A stretch of DNA of 64,000 bases from Impatiens glandulifera. Taxonomy: Eukaryota > Streptophyta > Magnoliopsida > Ericales > Balsaminaceae. The DNA is taken from positions 38,847,382-38,911,381 of the forward strand of contig NC_061863.1 in NCBI RefSeq assembly GCF_907164915.1. Direction: 5' to 3'. The number at the start of each line of letters is the position of its first letter. Within the stretch, counting starts at the first letter, position 1. Below, piece after piece: positions 38,424 through 50,004 of the stretch. Under the pieces are notes generated by a model. The model was not told the DNA's origin and made no database searches. It saw nothing but the letters and a program-made list of their open reading frames with translations. The position numbers and the translations under genes were made by a program.

Positions 38424-39131
38424 ATGTCTCACCCAACACTTCGAAATTACTTGAGTGTTAACTTTGAATCGGTGCTCTCTTTTGATGATGTTGAAACGAA
38501 GGAGATCCTCTTTGAATCACTTATCGACACCGGTCTTCGCGGATTTCTGGAAGAATCCTAATCCATTCTTCTTCCTGAGTTATTGGAGTTTTTTTCCAAT
38601 GCATCCATGCTTGACGATCTCATAGTCTCCATCATATATGACAATGTTCTCATTCAAATCTCGGAGGACACAATCGCTGAACTGTTCAACCTCCTAACTG
38701 AGGGATTTTCAGATTTCCCACCTCGAGTGAAAGGGATGCATGATGAATATGCTAACATGTTCTCCATCTCTGAAACACCGGTTCAGAACAATGGCCTCAA
38801 AGTCAACCTTGCCCCTCACATCCAAATTCTTCATGAGATCGTCAACCGATCCATTCTATGTCAAGTTTCGAATCAAAACTATACCAAGAAGGCTTTCGAT
38901 ATGATGACCTACATCGTAAGTCCAAATCCCATCAACTGGGTCTCGGTTATCTTTGAGAATCTGAGGACAATGGTCGAGACCAAGAAGAAGCTCGGCTACG
39001 CTCCGCAACTAAGCCGAATCATTCGATCCATCGCCCCAAATCTTGGACCGGGATCACCGGTGAATCCAACGAATGTCCTCACCAAGGAATCGGTGGAAGA
39101 CAAGATCTTTAGGATTGTTGATAGATTATAA
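38424..39131 (+). pseudogene. E2 extra ORF 2 (env-position protein, second domain copy)
   Basis: 235 codons, MSHPTLRNYLSVNF ... RIVDRL, with one nonsense TAA at 38559-38561. Motifs: GLRGFLEES, LEFFSNASM, FNLLTEGFSDFPPR, LKVNLAPHIQILHEIVNRSI, FDMMTYIV, PINWVSVIFENLRTMV, YAPQLSRIIR, LGPGSPVNPTNVL. The last motif corresponds to RTGPSIFLPSFKIL in ORF 3, so ORF 2 is about as long as the ORF 3 N-domain. It lacks a linker and coiled coil. It has its own TATA-like box. Function is unknown. Confidence 0.78.
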
Positions 39132-39410
39132 ATTCTAGGTCGGTTAACTTATTCAACCGCCTATGCTTTTCTAAACCGATGTTACATCGGTTTTATTTTT
39201 AAAATGACAATGCATTTCTATTCCTCATAAGTAAAACTCTTTGCCGCTTAAATTATTTCTCGCTTCTATTACTACTTACCTCCAAAATTTTACCGCTCAA
39301 AAGTTACCGCCAACAGTTTTGGAGGGAAATTTTTGGCGCCCTTTCCTTTGGATGTGACAGTTCATGTCATTCGATGCGCCGGTTCGCATTCTGAGACGCG
39401 TCCCACGCGG

Positions 39411-39420
39411 TCTATAAATA
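39411..39420 (+). promoter_or_regulatory. TATA box before extra ORF 3 of E2
   Basis: TCTATAAATA, 101-110 bases before the ATG at 39521, followed by a leader rich in CTCTCTCTCT. Upstream (39290-39360) lies TTTTGGAGGGAAATTTTTGGCG, matching the inverted TTTCCCTCCAAAATGGC of E1 near 5272. The promoter region is therefore conserved beyond the TATA box. Confidence 0.6.
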
Positions 39421-39520
39421 CCTCACATAACTCACAAAAGCATTTCATGCCATTTGTCTTCTCTCTCTCTTGCAAACACTCTAAAAATCTAAGCTTTTTC
39501 TCAAATCTCTACAAACTAAA

Positions 39521-42103
39521 ATGGATCGGGATTCTGCTCTCTTTACCCACATTGTGCAAGTCGACTTCGAAGACCTTCGAAGCCATGGTTCGGAAGAAGC
39601 TCAATATGTAATGGAGTTAATAACAGCCTCGGGTCTGGAGAACTTTTTGAACGGTCCGTTCGTCATATATCAGGATGCAGTAACGGAGTTCTTCAATAAT
39701 GCCAAACTAAATGACGAAACTATCTCCACGTCGGTCGGTGGAAAAACCTTTAATCTCACAAAGGAATTGCTTGCTGAAGTTTTTCAGCTACCAACGGAGG
39801 GTCGTGACTTTACTAAGGATGCGGATGAAGATGAGACCCTGGCGGTTTGCTGTGACATCTCAAACACTAATGAACCGGTAGTAGTATCCGGTAAGAAAGG
39901 AGACCTGAAACCTGAATACAGGCCGCTCTGCGATATCATATCCAAGTCAATCCTGGCAAGGGGAGGAAACTTTGACAGCCTAACCAGTTCAAAAATTGAA
40001 ATAATGGCCGGCATAATCAAGGGAGACAAGATTAACTGGGCCGAAGTAATCTTCTCCAACCTCTGTGAAATGGTGGATCCCAAATCAAACCGATCTCAGG
40101 GATACGCCATACAACTTGGCAAGTTGTTGCTTCATCTCGATATCAGGACCGGTCCAAGTATCTTCCTTCCAAGTTTCAAGATATTAAAATCAGTACACTT
40201 CACGAGAACCGGCAAGACGAAGGTTTCAATAGTTAAACAACCTAAGGCTCAAAACAAGAAAAATCAGCCTAAGAAAAGGAAGGCTCTAGTGGCAGAGGAA
40301 ACCGGGAGCGAAAAGACAAAAACCGCTCCTCATACATCCGGCTCGGTGAACGTTCAAGCTGATGTTCCAAATCCTGCTGTCTCCAAGGCTAGCATCTCTA
40401 GTCGCTCCAAGGAAAACTCAGCACTTTGGGTTAGTGCTTCCTCTGCACCTCCTAATAATGAAACCGAGAAGAATCGGTTAGACAATGTAGATAAGACAAG
40501 CAACAAAGGGAAAGAAAAAGTGATCGATCAAGTGGATAACGATGAAGGAACCAGCCCAGTCAACCAACCGGAAACCACTATAGGAACCGACACTAAAGAA
40601 GATCTCATCAAGGCTATGGGGAATTTGGTTGTTGCCAAAATTATAGAGCAGCTCAATGAAAAACCACACGAAGTAAATGATGTCTTCTATCAATGGGCTC
40701 TTCTAAGAACGGAAATCGGGTTCGCCGACATGTTTCCCGAATGTCCTGCCCATCTCAAATGGGAAACGATGGTGGAAATCGAGAAGACGGTGTTTGATTT
40801 GGCAAACACGAAGAGCGTTGCGGTTGCTCTTAAGAGGGGAAAGCTGGTGGAAACACACGCCAGGTTGAAAGAAATCACCCACACCATCCATAACATACAA
40901 CGACAATGCAGTTCTTCGAATGAAATGGACGTAATTGATCAGATAGTGTTGGAATCACTAAAGAAATCGGAACAAGAACTGAATGATGAAATGACACGGC
41001 TGGAATTAGAAACCGGTCAAGAGAATGACGCTCCCCAATCTTCAAGGTCAGAATTTGATGATGAAGAGAGGTCACAAAGATCAAAGTTTGAAGCCGGACA
41101 AACTTCAAAGAAGGCCGACATCGCCTCTCCTCAACCAAAATCCTCGGTCAAGACTTCTTCGGGTAAGTCTTCTGACCGACAAAATATTAACACCGGGACG
41201 GATACTTAGCTATCTAGTAAGAATGAGTCCCCACGTAAAGATCAATCAATGGCGTCTGCTATATCCGAAGAAAGAATCAAAGCATGCCTCGAAGAATTCT
41301 TCGGCGACATCATCGCACCGTGGCAGGCAAAGCTGGAGGAACGGACAAAAACATCTCACCAAATGATTGAGTCTACGAACCAACAGCTTAGTTCAACGGT
41401 TCAAAGGATTGCAACCCTTGAAGTGGGACATGCTCAAACCGAATCTTCATTACAAGCGGTTTCGGTACAACTTGAAGAATTGATCGCGGCTAAAATGACA
41501 GTCGATGAAGCACAAATCAAACAGAATGAGATAGTAGCCTTAAAGGTCCAATAGGAAGAAAATGAAAGACTGCGAGTTTTAAAAGAAAGGGAACATGCAG
41601 ATGCGGATATGGCCCGACAAGTTGATGAAGCAGAGCATGCCAATCCAGAATTGAAGGAACAGAATAAAACATCATCTACTCCAGTTGTCCATACAACACG
41701 AGCCGAAACAAAAAAGATAAAAGAGGCCGAAAAGGCAGCGGCTAAAAAGGTTCAAAAGCTGATGGACAATAATGCTGAACCATCTGGTGTATCACCAATC
41801 GACTTGGAACAATCAGACTCTGATGAAATTGAGGAGAATATTCCACTGTTGAAAAGAGCTCGGGTTCCTCCGCTCAATGTGATTCCATTGCGAACAATTC
41901 CTCCAAGTCATATTCCTCAACGAACTCCGGTCTCTCAAGCACCTCCTACTCCACCAACACGGTCTTCATCCGTAACCGGCTACTCAGCCATACTAGCATC
42001 TTCCTCCAAACCGGGCTTCGATCCGTGTAATCCGAGAAAGGGTATCATGTCTGAGTACCTCCGGGAAATTATAAACAAGAAGGACAACAAGAAGAGGGAA
42101 TAA
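39521..42103 (+). pseudogene. E2 extra ORF 3 (env-position protein with basic linker and coiled-coil tail)
   Basis: 860 codons, MDRDSALFTHIVQVDF ... NKKDNKKRE, with two in-frame stops (TAG at 41207-41209 and 41552-41554). Shared N-domain over residues 1-225: GLENFLNGPF, TEFFNNAKL, FQLPTEGRDF, LKPEYRPLCDIISKSIL, INWAEVIFSNLCEMV, YAIQLGKLL. Then a lysine-rich linker (KNQPKKRKALVAEE), a Ser/Thr-rich acidic stretch, a second conserved block (FYQWALLRTEI; VAVALKRGKLVETHARL), and a coiled coil after about residue 580 (EERIKACLEEFFGDI onward). A proline-rich end (IPPSHIPQRTPVSQAPPTPP) closes it. Nothing suggests a secretory signal or membrane helix. If expressed, basic clusters suggest a nuclear or nucleic-acid-binding role; that is inference. 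Confidence 0.8.
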
Positions 42104-42223
42104 ATTTCCACTTATTTATTTTATGTCTATCTTATATTATTCTATATATATATAAAGTATTTTTAGAAAACCGGCCTACTTTTTACTTCTTGAATGGTTT
42201 TGAATATTTTAAATAAAATAATC

Positions 42224-42352
42224 AAAAAGGGAGAAATTGATTTAAAAAAAAATCAAAATTTTCCAAAGTCTTTTCCAAAACAACAAACTTTTTAAACGGC
42301 CATCGGACGCATAGTTTTGAATATTTTAAATAAAATAATCAAAAGGGAGAAA
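42224..42352 (+). other. Duplicated polypurine tract of E2
   Basis: AAAAGGGAGAAA ends one or two bases before the 3' LTR (42341-42352). An almost identical tract with the same 20-base upstream context (tgaatattttaaataaaata) lies at 42224-42236. It corresponds to the duplicated tract of E1. Confidence 0.7.
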
Positions 42353-42353
42353 T

Positions 42354-43550
42354 TGTTAGATAAATTTGACCGGTCAATAAGAACTTAACAAAACAAACTT
42401 ATTGTGCAGGAACGGTCAAGAACTCCAACTGGTCAAGAACTCCAACCGATCAAGAAATCAAGCCGGCTAGAAGAAGCAAATGACATATCTTGAACCTGAA
42501 GCTATCCGGTTGAACTAAACAACCGGTAAATATAATCAGTTGAAGTGAAGCATACAATCCAAATCCAACGAGAAGACTATTTAGAGAAAGAAGTCAAGGA
42601 TATCAAATTGAGAACAATGTACAAATTGGTGCAAACAAATACTTTGAGTATATGCAGAAGATTACATCAAAGGATCAGACTGTGACATTGCCATATTCAT
42701 ACAAGTCTGATGATACGCTGCAGGCTGCAGAAGATTGCCTGAAGAAAAGTTACCATTTTGGTATAAGTCAAAGGAGCAACTTCCCAGGTGCAGGCAACTG
42801 TCCAACCGACAGTTGTTATAATCATGCAAAGACAAATGAAGTCGGTCTGATTCATGTCTTAAACGCAGTTAATGCTATGCTGATCCTCTGATCAACCAAT
42901 CAGATTCAAGGATTGCCCTGAAGGTATCCGTTGAAGAAATGTGACCGTTGACACATTTCACCTATAAAAGGAGAAGCTGAAGAAGCAAGAAAAGATACAG
43001 ACACACAGAACGAAAACAAGTTACGAAGTTACAAAGTGATCAAAATCCCTTATCTCTCTAAAAGATTCAAAGCTTAAGTGTGCATTTGTGAAGTGTATTA
43101 CAATATCTGTGAGAGTTGTAAGAGTGATTATCGAGCAGTAAATAAGACTCGATGGTGTATTGTGTTTGAATATTCCTTAGTGAATATCCTTCTCGTTGTT
43201 TGAGAAGAAGGGGTGACGTAGGAGCTTTATATCCGAACATCCATAAAAATCTGTCTTGTGCTCTATTTTCTGTCCGCTCTATTTCCGAACTGATTCATAT
43301 CATTCTAACCGCCTCACTAATCTTCAAACCGATATTCCCCAAATCTCATCTCTATCCATCCTGTGTGTGTGTTGCTTCAATCTTAAACAAACCACTTCCG
43401 CACTTGAACTCGGTTCAAGGGTTTGTGACAGCTTGTGTAGTATTGAAACCGGTGTTAATTCTTAACCGGATTAACGCCAACCGTTGAGTGTTGTTAGAGA
43501 CTATCCTTTAGCTGGACCCCGATCCACTATCGGCGATCTAGATCCTAACA
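42354..43550 (+). repeat. E2 3' LTR, complete
   Basis: 1197 bp, TGTTAGATAA ... GATCCTAACA. TATA box at 42963-42970. It differs from the 5' LTR by scattered substitutions. It joins repeat R at 43551 (aacttcaaatc, as in 62522). Confidence 0.93.
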
Positions 43551-44286
43551 AACTTCAAATCATGTTAGTTTAAAACTTGTTTTAAAGTAGTACATTTTAA
43601 CATCATAATGACATTAATATAAGAACAGATTCAACATAAATTTTAAATCATATTTGTATAAATCTTGGTTTAAAAACATATAACATACATGTACAAAACA
43701 AAAAAGATAGAGCATAAATCTTATTTTAACACATAATAGTTGCTCAAAATATGAATATTAGTTTTACGCATCTAACAACTAAAAAGCTAAAAATAACCCA
43801 CCTTTGAAATTTTTGACAGACGTGTTGGAATGTAGTACCAGGAATGATATCCCGAAAAGTAAAAGAACATAACGTTGTTATTTTTTGCGATAGAAAAAAT
43901 ATTTTGAATGACAAATGACAAATAGTGTTGAAGGCTTACCATTTTCGAATGACAAAAAATAAAGAATGAGTATTTTTAACGACGGTAAAGGCAAGAAGAC
44001 AGAAGAACGATGAACTAGGGTTTTGTGGAAGAAGAATAGACGTAGAGAATGGTGAACTGCATAATCTTCTTTACAAGCTTGTTCGTTTCTGAAAAAATGA
44101 AAATCGCAGAAGAAGAAGAATAGATGAAGAGGCGAGAAACAAAAATAAAAATAAAAAAGACATAGCGTGACATGCCACGTGTCATGTCACGTAGATTCGT
44201 TTTTTGTTTTCGTTCCCAAGTTGTGGCTTAATCATTTTTCTTACAGTAAAATGTGAAAAATTATCTTTTTATATTTTTAAATACAA
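43551..44286 (+). repeat. Repeat R, copy 1, middle part
   Basis: It aligns with 62522-63250 without large gaps. No ORF. It includes gaagaagaatagacg and tgacatgccacgtgtcatg. The right edge at 44286 is defined by the Helitron. Confidence 0.85.
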
Positions 44287-44379
44287 CTAGCATGTATTCC
44301 GTGCATTTGCACGAATAATAATATAAAAAACCATGAAAAATATTACGGTAAAAATGTGATAGCATTTTTAATTTTATTT

Positions 44380-47300
44380 TTAACCGTTTTAAGTTTATGG
44401 ACGGGTCAACCCACAATCCGACTCAAGTATCCATTTACTCTCACATTGCAGAACGATCTCTAAAACAATTGATACAGTTTGATTCATCAACTCAATTAGT
44501 TTGACCTCTAGAGTCCACTTCTTCCCCATACTACGAGTTAAAGGGAAAATGTAAAGACTACCATTAAAGTAGCCCATGCGAGACTTACTATATCCATATG
44601 AATTATGTCCCCTATCTCTATAAATATTACGGAATTCTTTCATTATTGCTCACTAATAATAGTGAAATCTATAGCGCAGAGTCAAAAGAGAATTATGACC
44701 GATTAAAAACTATTGATAAACCACCGCATTCATCAAATTTGGTGTTGAATTTAAAATATAAAGTGTTATTAGCTTAATTGGTTAAAGTGTTGTACTTATT
44801 TTGTTAGGTTGCAAGTTTGAACCGTACCTATAGTATTTTTAATTTTATTTTTAACTGTTTTAAGTTTATGGGCGGGTCAACTCACAATCCGACTCAAGTA
44901 TCCATTTACTCCCACATATATATTCAAATTAACCACAACTCTCGACCCGACAATCCGGATACTTTAAAATTTAAGCATCATTATATTAGTTAGTTAAAAA
45001 GTTGAACTTATATTGTTAAAATATTTCCAGTTCATCAAATTTGGTGTTGAATTTAAAATATTAAGTGTTATTAGCCTAATTGGTTAAAGGGTTGTACTTG
45101 TTTTATTATTTTGCAAGTTCGAACCATACCTATAGCATTTTTTATTTTATTTTTAACCGTTTTAAGTTTATGGGCGGGTCAACCCACAATCCGACTCAAA
45201 TATTCATTTATTCTCATATATATATCCAAATTAACCACAGTTCTCGACCCGATAATCCGTACACTTTAAAAATTAAGCATCATTATATATATATAGATTA
45301 GTTAGTTAAAAAGTTGAACTTATATTGTTAAAATTACCCGCGTTCATCAAATTTGGTGTTGAACTTAAAATATAAAGTGTTATTAGCCTAGTTGATTAGT
45401 ATGTTGTACTTATTTTGTTAGGTTGCAAATTCGAACCATACTTATAGAATTTTTATTTTATTTTGAACCGTTTTAAGTTTATGGGCGGGTCTAGGGCTGC
45501 AAATGAGCCGAGTCGAGCTCGAATTTGCTTGAGCTCGAACTCGACTCGATTTAGTATTTATTAGCTCGACTCGAACTCGAGCTCGAACGAGTTTATAAAT
45601 TTGAGCTCGAGCTTGACTCGACTATTTACCTATAAGCTCGGCTCGACTCGAAAAGCTCGAACTCAAGCTCGAATTCAAGATCGAGTTCGAGCTCAAACTC
45701 AAGCTCGAGCTCGAGCTCGAATTAAAGCTCAAACTCAAACTAAAATTTATTTTCAAAATAAAATATCAAACTTTCATACATATTCAACATTTAAAACATA
45801 ATATTTAAAATTAAAAATATGAAAAAAATTATAACTATTTAAAATTCCAAAAAAAAGCATTCAACCACAATTACTAGTCAAAATTCTAAAATATAAAATT
45901 CTAAAATTAAAGTACAATACTATACTATATAAATTGTTTGAACATTCAATATATTAATATTTTTTAAGTCACGTTCTTCAAGCATAGCACAAGTACACCT
46001 ACCTGCATTTAAGCTTAAAAATAATTAATATAAAAAATACATGTTAAAACAAATAACTAAAATTTAACTTACTTTAAGGTTACGGACAAAAACAAATTCA
46101 ACCTATTTTTTTTATTAAATATTATTATATATAATTAAATTATTTGGGTACAAATATAACAAGAATTTATTGACTTATTTATAGAAAGAATCTATTAATT
46201 TATTTATATATTACAATATATTATTAATATTATAAATTCATTTTTTCTCTCAACATATTATATATAATATATACTAACATTTTTTATCTCTTCATAATAT
46301 ATACAAAATATATACTAACATTTTTTTATCTTTTATTATATATAATATATTAATATTTCAATATTATATATAATATAATATAATATAATATTGTTTACTC
46401 ATAATAGTGTTTTTCTATATAGATCTATGATCAATATATATTAAAAATATTTTTCTATATAGATCTATGAACACTATTAATATATATAATAGTGTTTTTC
46501 CATATAGATCTATGAACAATTAATATATATATTAGTATTTTTTCATATAGATCTATGAACATGAACGATCTATATAAGCACAAATTTCTCATAATACAAA
46601 AAAATCAAAGTTATTTAAAAATATGAGCAAAAACTATAATAGAAATGAAAATGTATTTTAATTTACCTGTAGATTTCTTGTGAATGAATGAGAGAAATAG
46701 TGTAGATGAGAGATAACATAAAAAAATGTATTAGCCTATTATGAATGAGTGAAAATAATGATGAAGACGAAAGAAGAAGAAATAGTGAAGAAGGAAGAAG
46801 AAGAAATAGTGAAGATAGAGGAAGAACAAGAAGAAAGAAGAAATGGTGAAGATAGAGGAAGAACAAGAAGAAAGAAGAAATGGTGAAGATGAGGAAGAAG
46901 AAGAAAAATGGTGAAGACAGAAGAAAGAAGAAGAAAAAGATATGAAAAGTCACTTATGAATGATACATTAGAAATTAGGGTTTTGTTTTATGACAATATA
47001 ATATAATAATGTGGATTATGGGTCTTTTATATGGGTTTTGAAAATAGAGAGATTTTTTTAAAAAACAATTTAAGTTTTTTTATATTAAATAAATAAATAT
47101 ATTATATATTATCGGGCTCGAAAAAGCTCGACAAGCCGTCGAGCAAGCATTATATGAGCTCGAGTTCGACTCGAATATTAAACGAGCCGGCTCGAGCTCG
47201 GCTCGAACTCGATCAAAGTCAAGCTCAAGCCGAACTTTGATCGAGCGGCTCGCGAGCAGCTCACGAGCGGCTTGACTCATTTGCAGCCCTAGACGGGTCA

Positions 47301-47415
47301 ACTGACAATCCGACCCAAGTATCCATTGACTCTCACATATATATCCAAATTAACCACACAACTATCGACTCGGCAATCCGAATACTTAAAAAATTAAGTA
47401 TCATTATATATATAT
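44380..47415. repeat. Tandem repeat of about 300-310 bp inside the Helitron
   Basis: The unit contains gggcgggtcaac.cacaatccgac, ccaaattaaccaca, ttcatcaaatttggtgttgaa and tttaaccgttttaagtttatgg. The word ttcatcaaatttggtgttgaa recurs at about 44728, 45033 and 45343. The gggtcaac word recurs at about 44403, 44875 and 45176, and across the hAT insertion (45490/47295). The first unit carries extra sequence (44440-44700). Confidence 0.75.
45492..47291. mobile_element. Non-autonomous hAT-type element with GAGCTCG-rich ends
   Basis: 1800 bp. Terminal inverted repeats tagggctgcaaatgag..., with the right end as the reverse complement of the same 16 bases (ctcatttgcagccct). Flanks ggcgggtc (45484-45491) and gacgggtc (47292-47299) form an 8 bp target duplication with one mismatch, inside a tandem-repeat unit whose intact copies show the unoccupied site. 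Both subterminal regions (about 200 bp each) are dense in GAGCTCG/CGAGCTC words. The interior is AT-rich plus a GAA-rich stretch (46740-46940). No transposase. Confidence 0.8.
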
Positions 47416-47424
47416 GTATATAGA

Positions 47425-48052
47425 TATAACATTCAATTATGGGTACGAGGATAGTATATGTAATGAGATTAATAATCTATTAATAGTTACCTTAATAATA
47501 TATTTAATAATTTGTATCCAAAATTTCAGTATGCTAGTTAAAATGAGATATTTACATTAAAAAATAAGAATCTTCATTTAAACTGAGAATAGTTCAATTA
47601 AAATAAAAATGTTCATTAAAATTTAAAAGAACTAGCATTACCTACATGGTCGGCCTTGTGATAAGCTCCAGTCCTCAGGCTATGACGGTCCACCCTTCAT
47701 TCAAGACAATCATTTAATAAAATATACAAGACATTTAAATAAATTTACGGTTTAAAAAAATGTTATTAGTTTAATTATTTAAAAATATAAATTTATGATT
47801 TTTATTTGATTATGAGTTCAAATTTTACCAAAAATAAATTTTTTATAAACTTTTTAAACTAAACGTAGACAATAACAAAAAAAAAAAAAAAAAAATCAAT
47901 TTTTTTTTTCCTAACGGGTGCTGGGATTGTTCCTGTTACCAACACGTTTTAAAATGGCTATAAATGTATGGATAATAATTTATTTGAATTTAAATATGAC
48001 TGTGTTAAGAGAAATATTATTTATTTCTGGATGTGAGATTGCAATAAAAATA
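47425..48052 (+). repeat. Repeat R, copy 1, right part
   Basis: It aligns with 63252-63836 (tataacattcaattatggg to gagattgcaataaaaat). It completes R copy 1 after the Helitron. No ORF. Confidence 0.85.
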
Positions 48053-49511
48053 TTGAATTTGTAACCTCAACTACAGAAATTTGATTGTAATTTGATTGTA
48101 GTTGAAAGAAAAAAAAAATACTCAAAATAAATAATATATATATATATATATATATATTTAATTCAATATCTTTTAGGTTAAATGATGGTTATAAATTTGA
48201 ATAACTAGTTTCCTAATTTTTTTTAAAACATTAATATTATTTTATTGATTTATTTTAAGTTTTTAATTTTATTAAAAAAAATTACTTAAAGTTTTATTTT
48301 ATTAAAATAATATAATTACTTTTTATTTATATTAAACTACTGTTTTAAAAAAAATATTTAACTATAATTAATTAATATATTTCTTAATATAATAATAAAA
48401 TATTTTATAATAAAAATTTAATGTATATAATAACATTTTAAACTATTTTTTATATATATATAATATTATTTTTTGTCTTGTTATATATAAATAAATCTAT
48501 AAATTATACTTAAGATTATGTAGTACAAATTATATAGGTATAAATTAATTATATACAGGTATAAATTATATAGAATAATATAAGTTGTATAAGTTATTTA
48601 TTTTTTGGTATGAATTATAAAATAAAATTATATAAGTTGGTATAAATTATATAGAATAATATAAGTTGTATAAGTTATTTATTTTTTGGTATGAATTATA
48701 AAATAAAATTATATAAGTTGGACGTGGTTTATAATTTTGTGTTTGGTATATAGTTTAAGAATATAGTATAGGTTGTATAAATATGAATTTAAAATTATTA
48801 TTATTTTATTTATATTAGAAATAATATGGTTTATTATTATAAATTATTGAACTGTTATCCTTTAATAATTAATATAAAAAATAATTATAATAAAAATTGT
48901 AAATTATATTTTTTAAATTTGAATATTATTAATAATTATAATAAATAAAATTAAAATAAAATTAATATATAAAATAAATAATATTATTTATAATGAGTAA
49001 ATATATAAAATAATAATTTATAAAATTATCGTTATAAAAATAAATATATATATTTTAATTAAAATATTGAACCATTTAAAAAATATATATTTTAAAAATA
49101 ATTATGTATAATAAATATTATTAAAATTAAATAAAATATATTTAATATATTATATAATAATAAATTGTATAAAATATTAATAAATGATATAATGATAAAT
49201 TAAAAATTAATTGAGGTAAGAAAAGTGTTGTATTTGAAACCAAATATAAAGTATAAATTATATAAATGTATAAATTTATATTAATAGTAAAATTTTAATC
49301 TAACACATATAAAAACACTATTAAAGTAGTGTATACTATTGGTGTACCAATAGTATTATAGTCCAAAATTAGTATTTAACACTGTATTTTAAATACAATA
49401 TTAATATATTAATACTATATTTATTTATTTATTTATTTTGATATGCATTTAAAAATATACTTTTTTTTATAAGCATTTATCTATAAATTAATTTTAAAAT
49501 ATAATAAATAC

Positions 49512-49549
<38 letters not shown>

Positions 49550-50004
49550 TAAAATAAAATTAATTAATGTCTTTAGAATTTTATTTTGATATGTTTTAAA
49601 TTGTTGATAAATATTTATTATTTTAAATTTAATTGTGGTTGTACATTTTTTTATATAAAATATTATAATATTATGTTATTACTTTTAATAAAAATAATAA
49701 TTATTGTTGTTATTTAACAAGAAAAGTATTATTTAAAAAATATATTTTTAAATAAAAAATTTGAAATACAAAAATTAAAAATATAAATTAAAAAGCTATA
49801 ATATGAAATAGTAAAAAAAATATTTAATGCTAAAAATAAAAATATATTATTTTTAAAATTAGTAAAATATGTATCTCATATTTTTTTTTTAAGTTGGTAC
49901 ATAAACCAACAATATATAATATTATATATTGTAAACAATCATATGAGAATTAAAGCAATGTTTAGAAACTATGAATTATCACTTTACAAGTTGTACCCTT
50001 AAAA
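48053..50004. other. Very AT-rich spacer
   Basis: No ORF with a recognisable domain. TA microsatellites lie at 48137-48158 and 49517-49544. A perfect 81 bp tandem duplication lies at 48559-48720. Confidence 0.5.
48559..48720. repeat. Perfect 81 bp tandem duplication
   Basis: Two identical copies (48559-48639 and 48640-48720), starting gtataaattatatagaataa. Identity suggests a recent event compared with the surrounding decay. Confidence 0.85.

Larger units (their letters stand above)
30560..43550 (+). mobile_element. E2: Sirevirus-like copia element with three extra ORFs, inserted in repeat R
   Basis: 12.99 kb on the plus strand, same gene order as E1: 5' LTR (truncated), tRNA-Met primer site, gag, pol, three extra ORFs, two polypurine tracts, 3' LTR. 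It is a related subfamily: coding regions align throughout, while the LTRs are only partly similar to those of E1. The 5' LTR lacks its first 184 bp, and about 80 bp of repeat R are missing beside it. One deletion therefore removed the left junction and any target duplication. Every ORF has stops or shifts. Confidence 0.92.
44287..47424 (-). mobile_element. Non-autonomous Helitron, reverse orientation, with internal ~300 bp tandem repeats
   Basis: On the minus strand it begins TCTATATACATATATA (47424 downward) and ends ...CGTGCAAATGCACGGAATACATGCTAG, followed by host T. TC at the start, CTAG at the end and a short hairpin (CGTGCA/TGCACG) about 10 bases before the end are the Helitron signature. 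R copy 2 gives the empty site (aatacaattatataac at 63245-63260). There is no Rep/helicase ORF. It contains a tandem repeat and a 1.8 kb hAT-type insertion; without the latter it is about 1.34 kb. Confidence 0.8.
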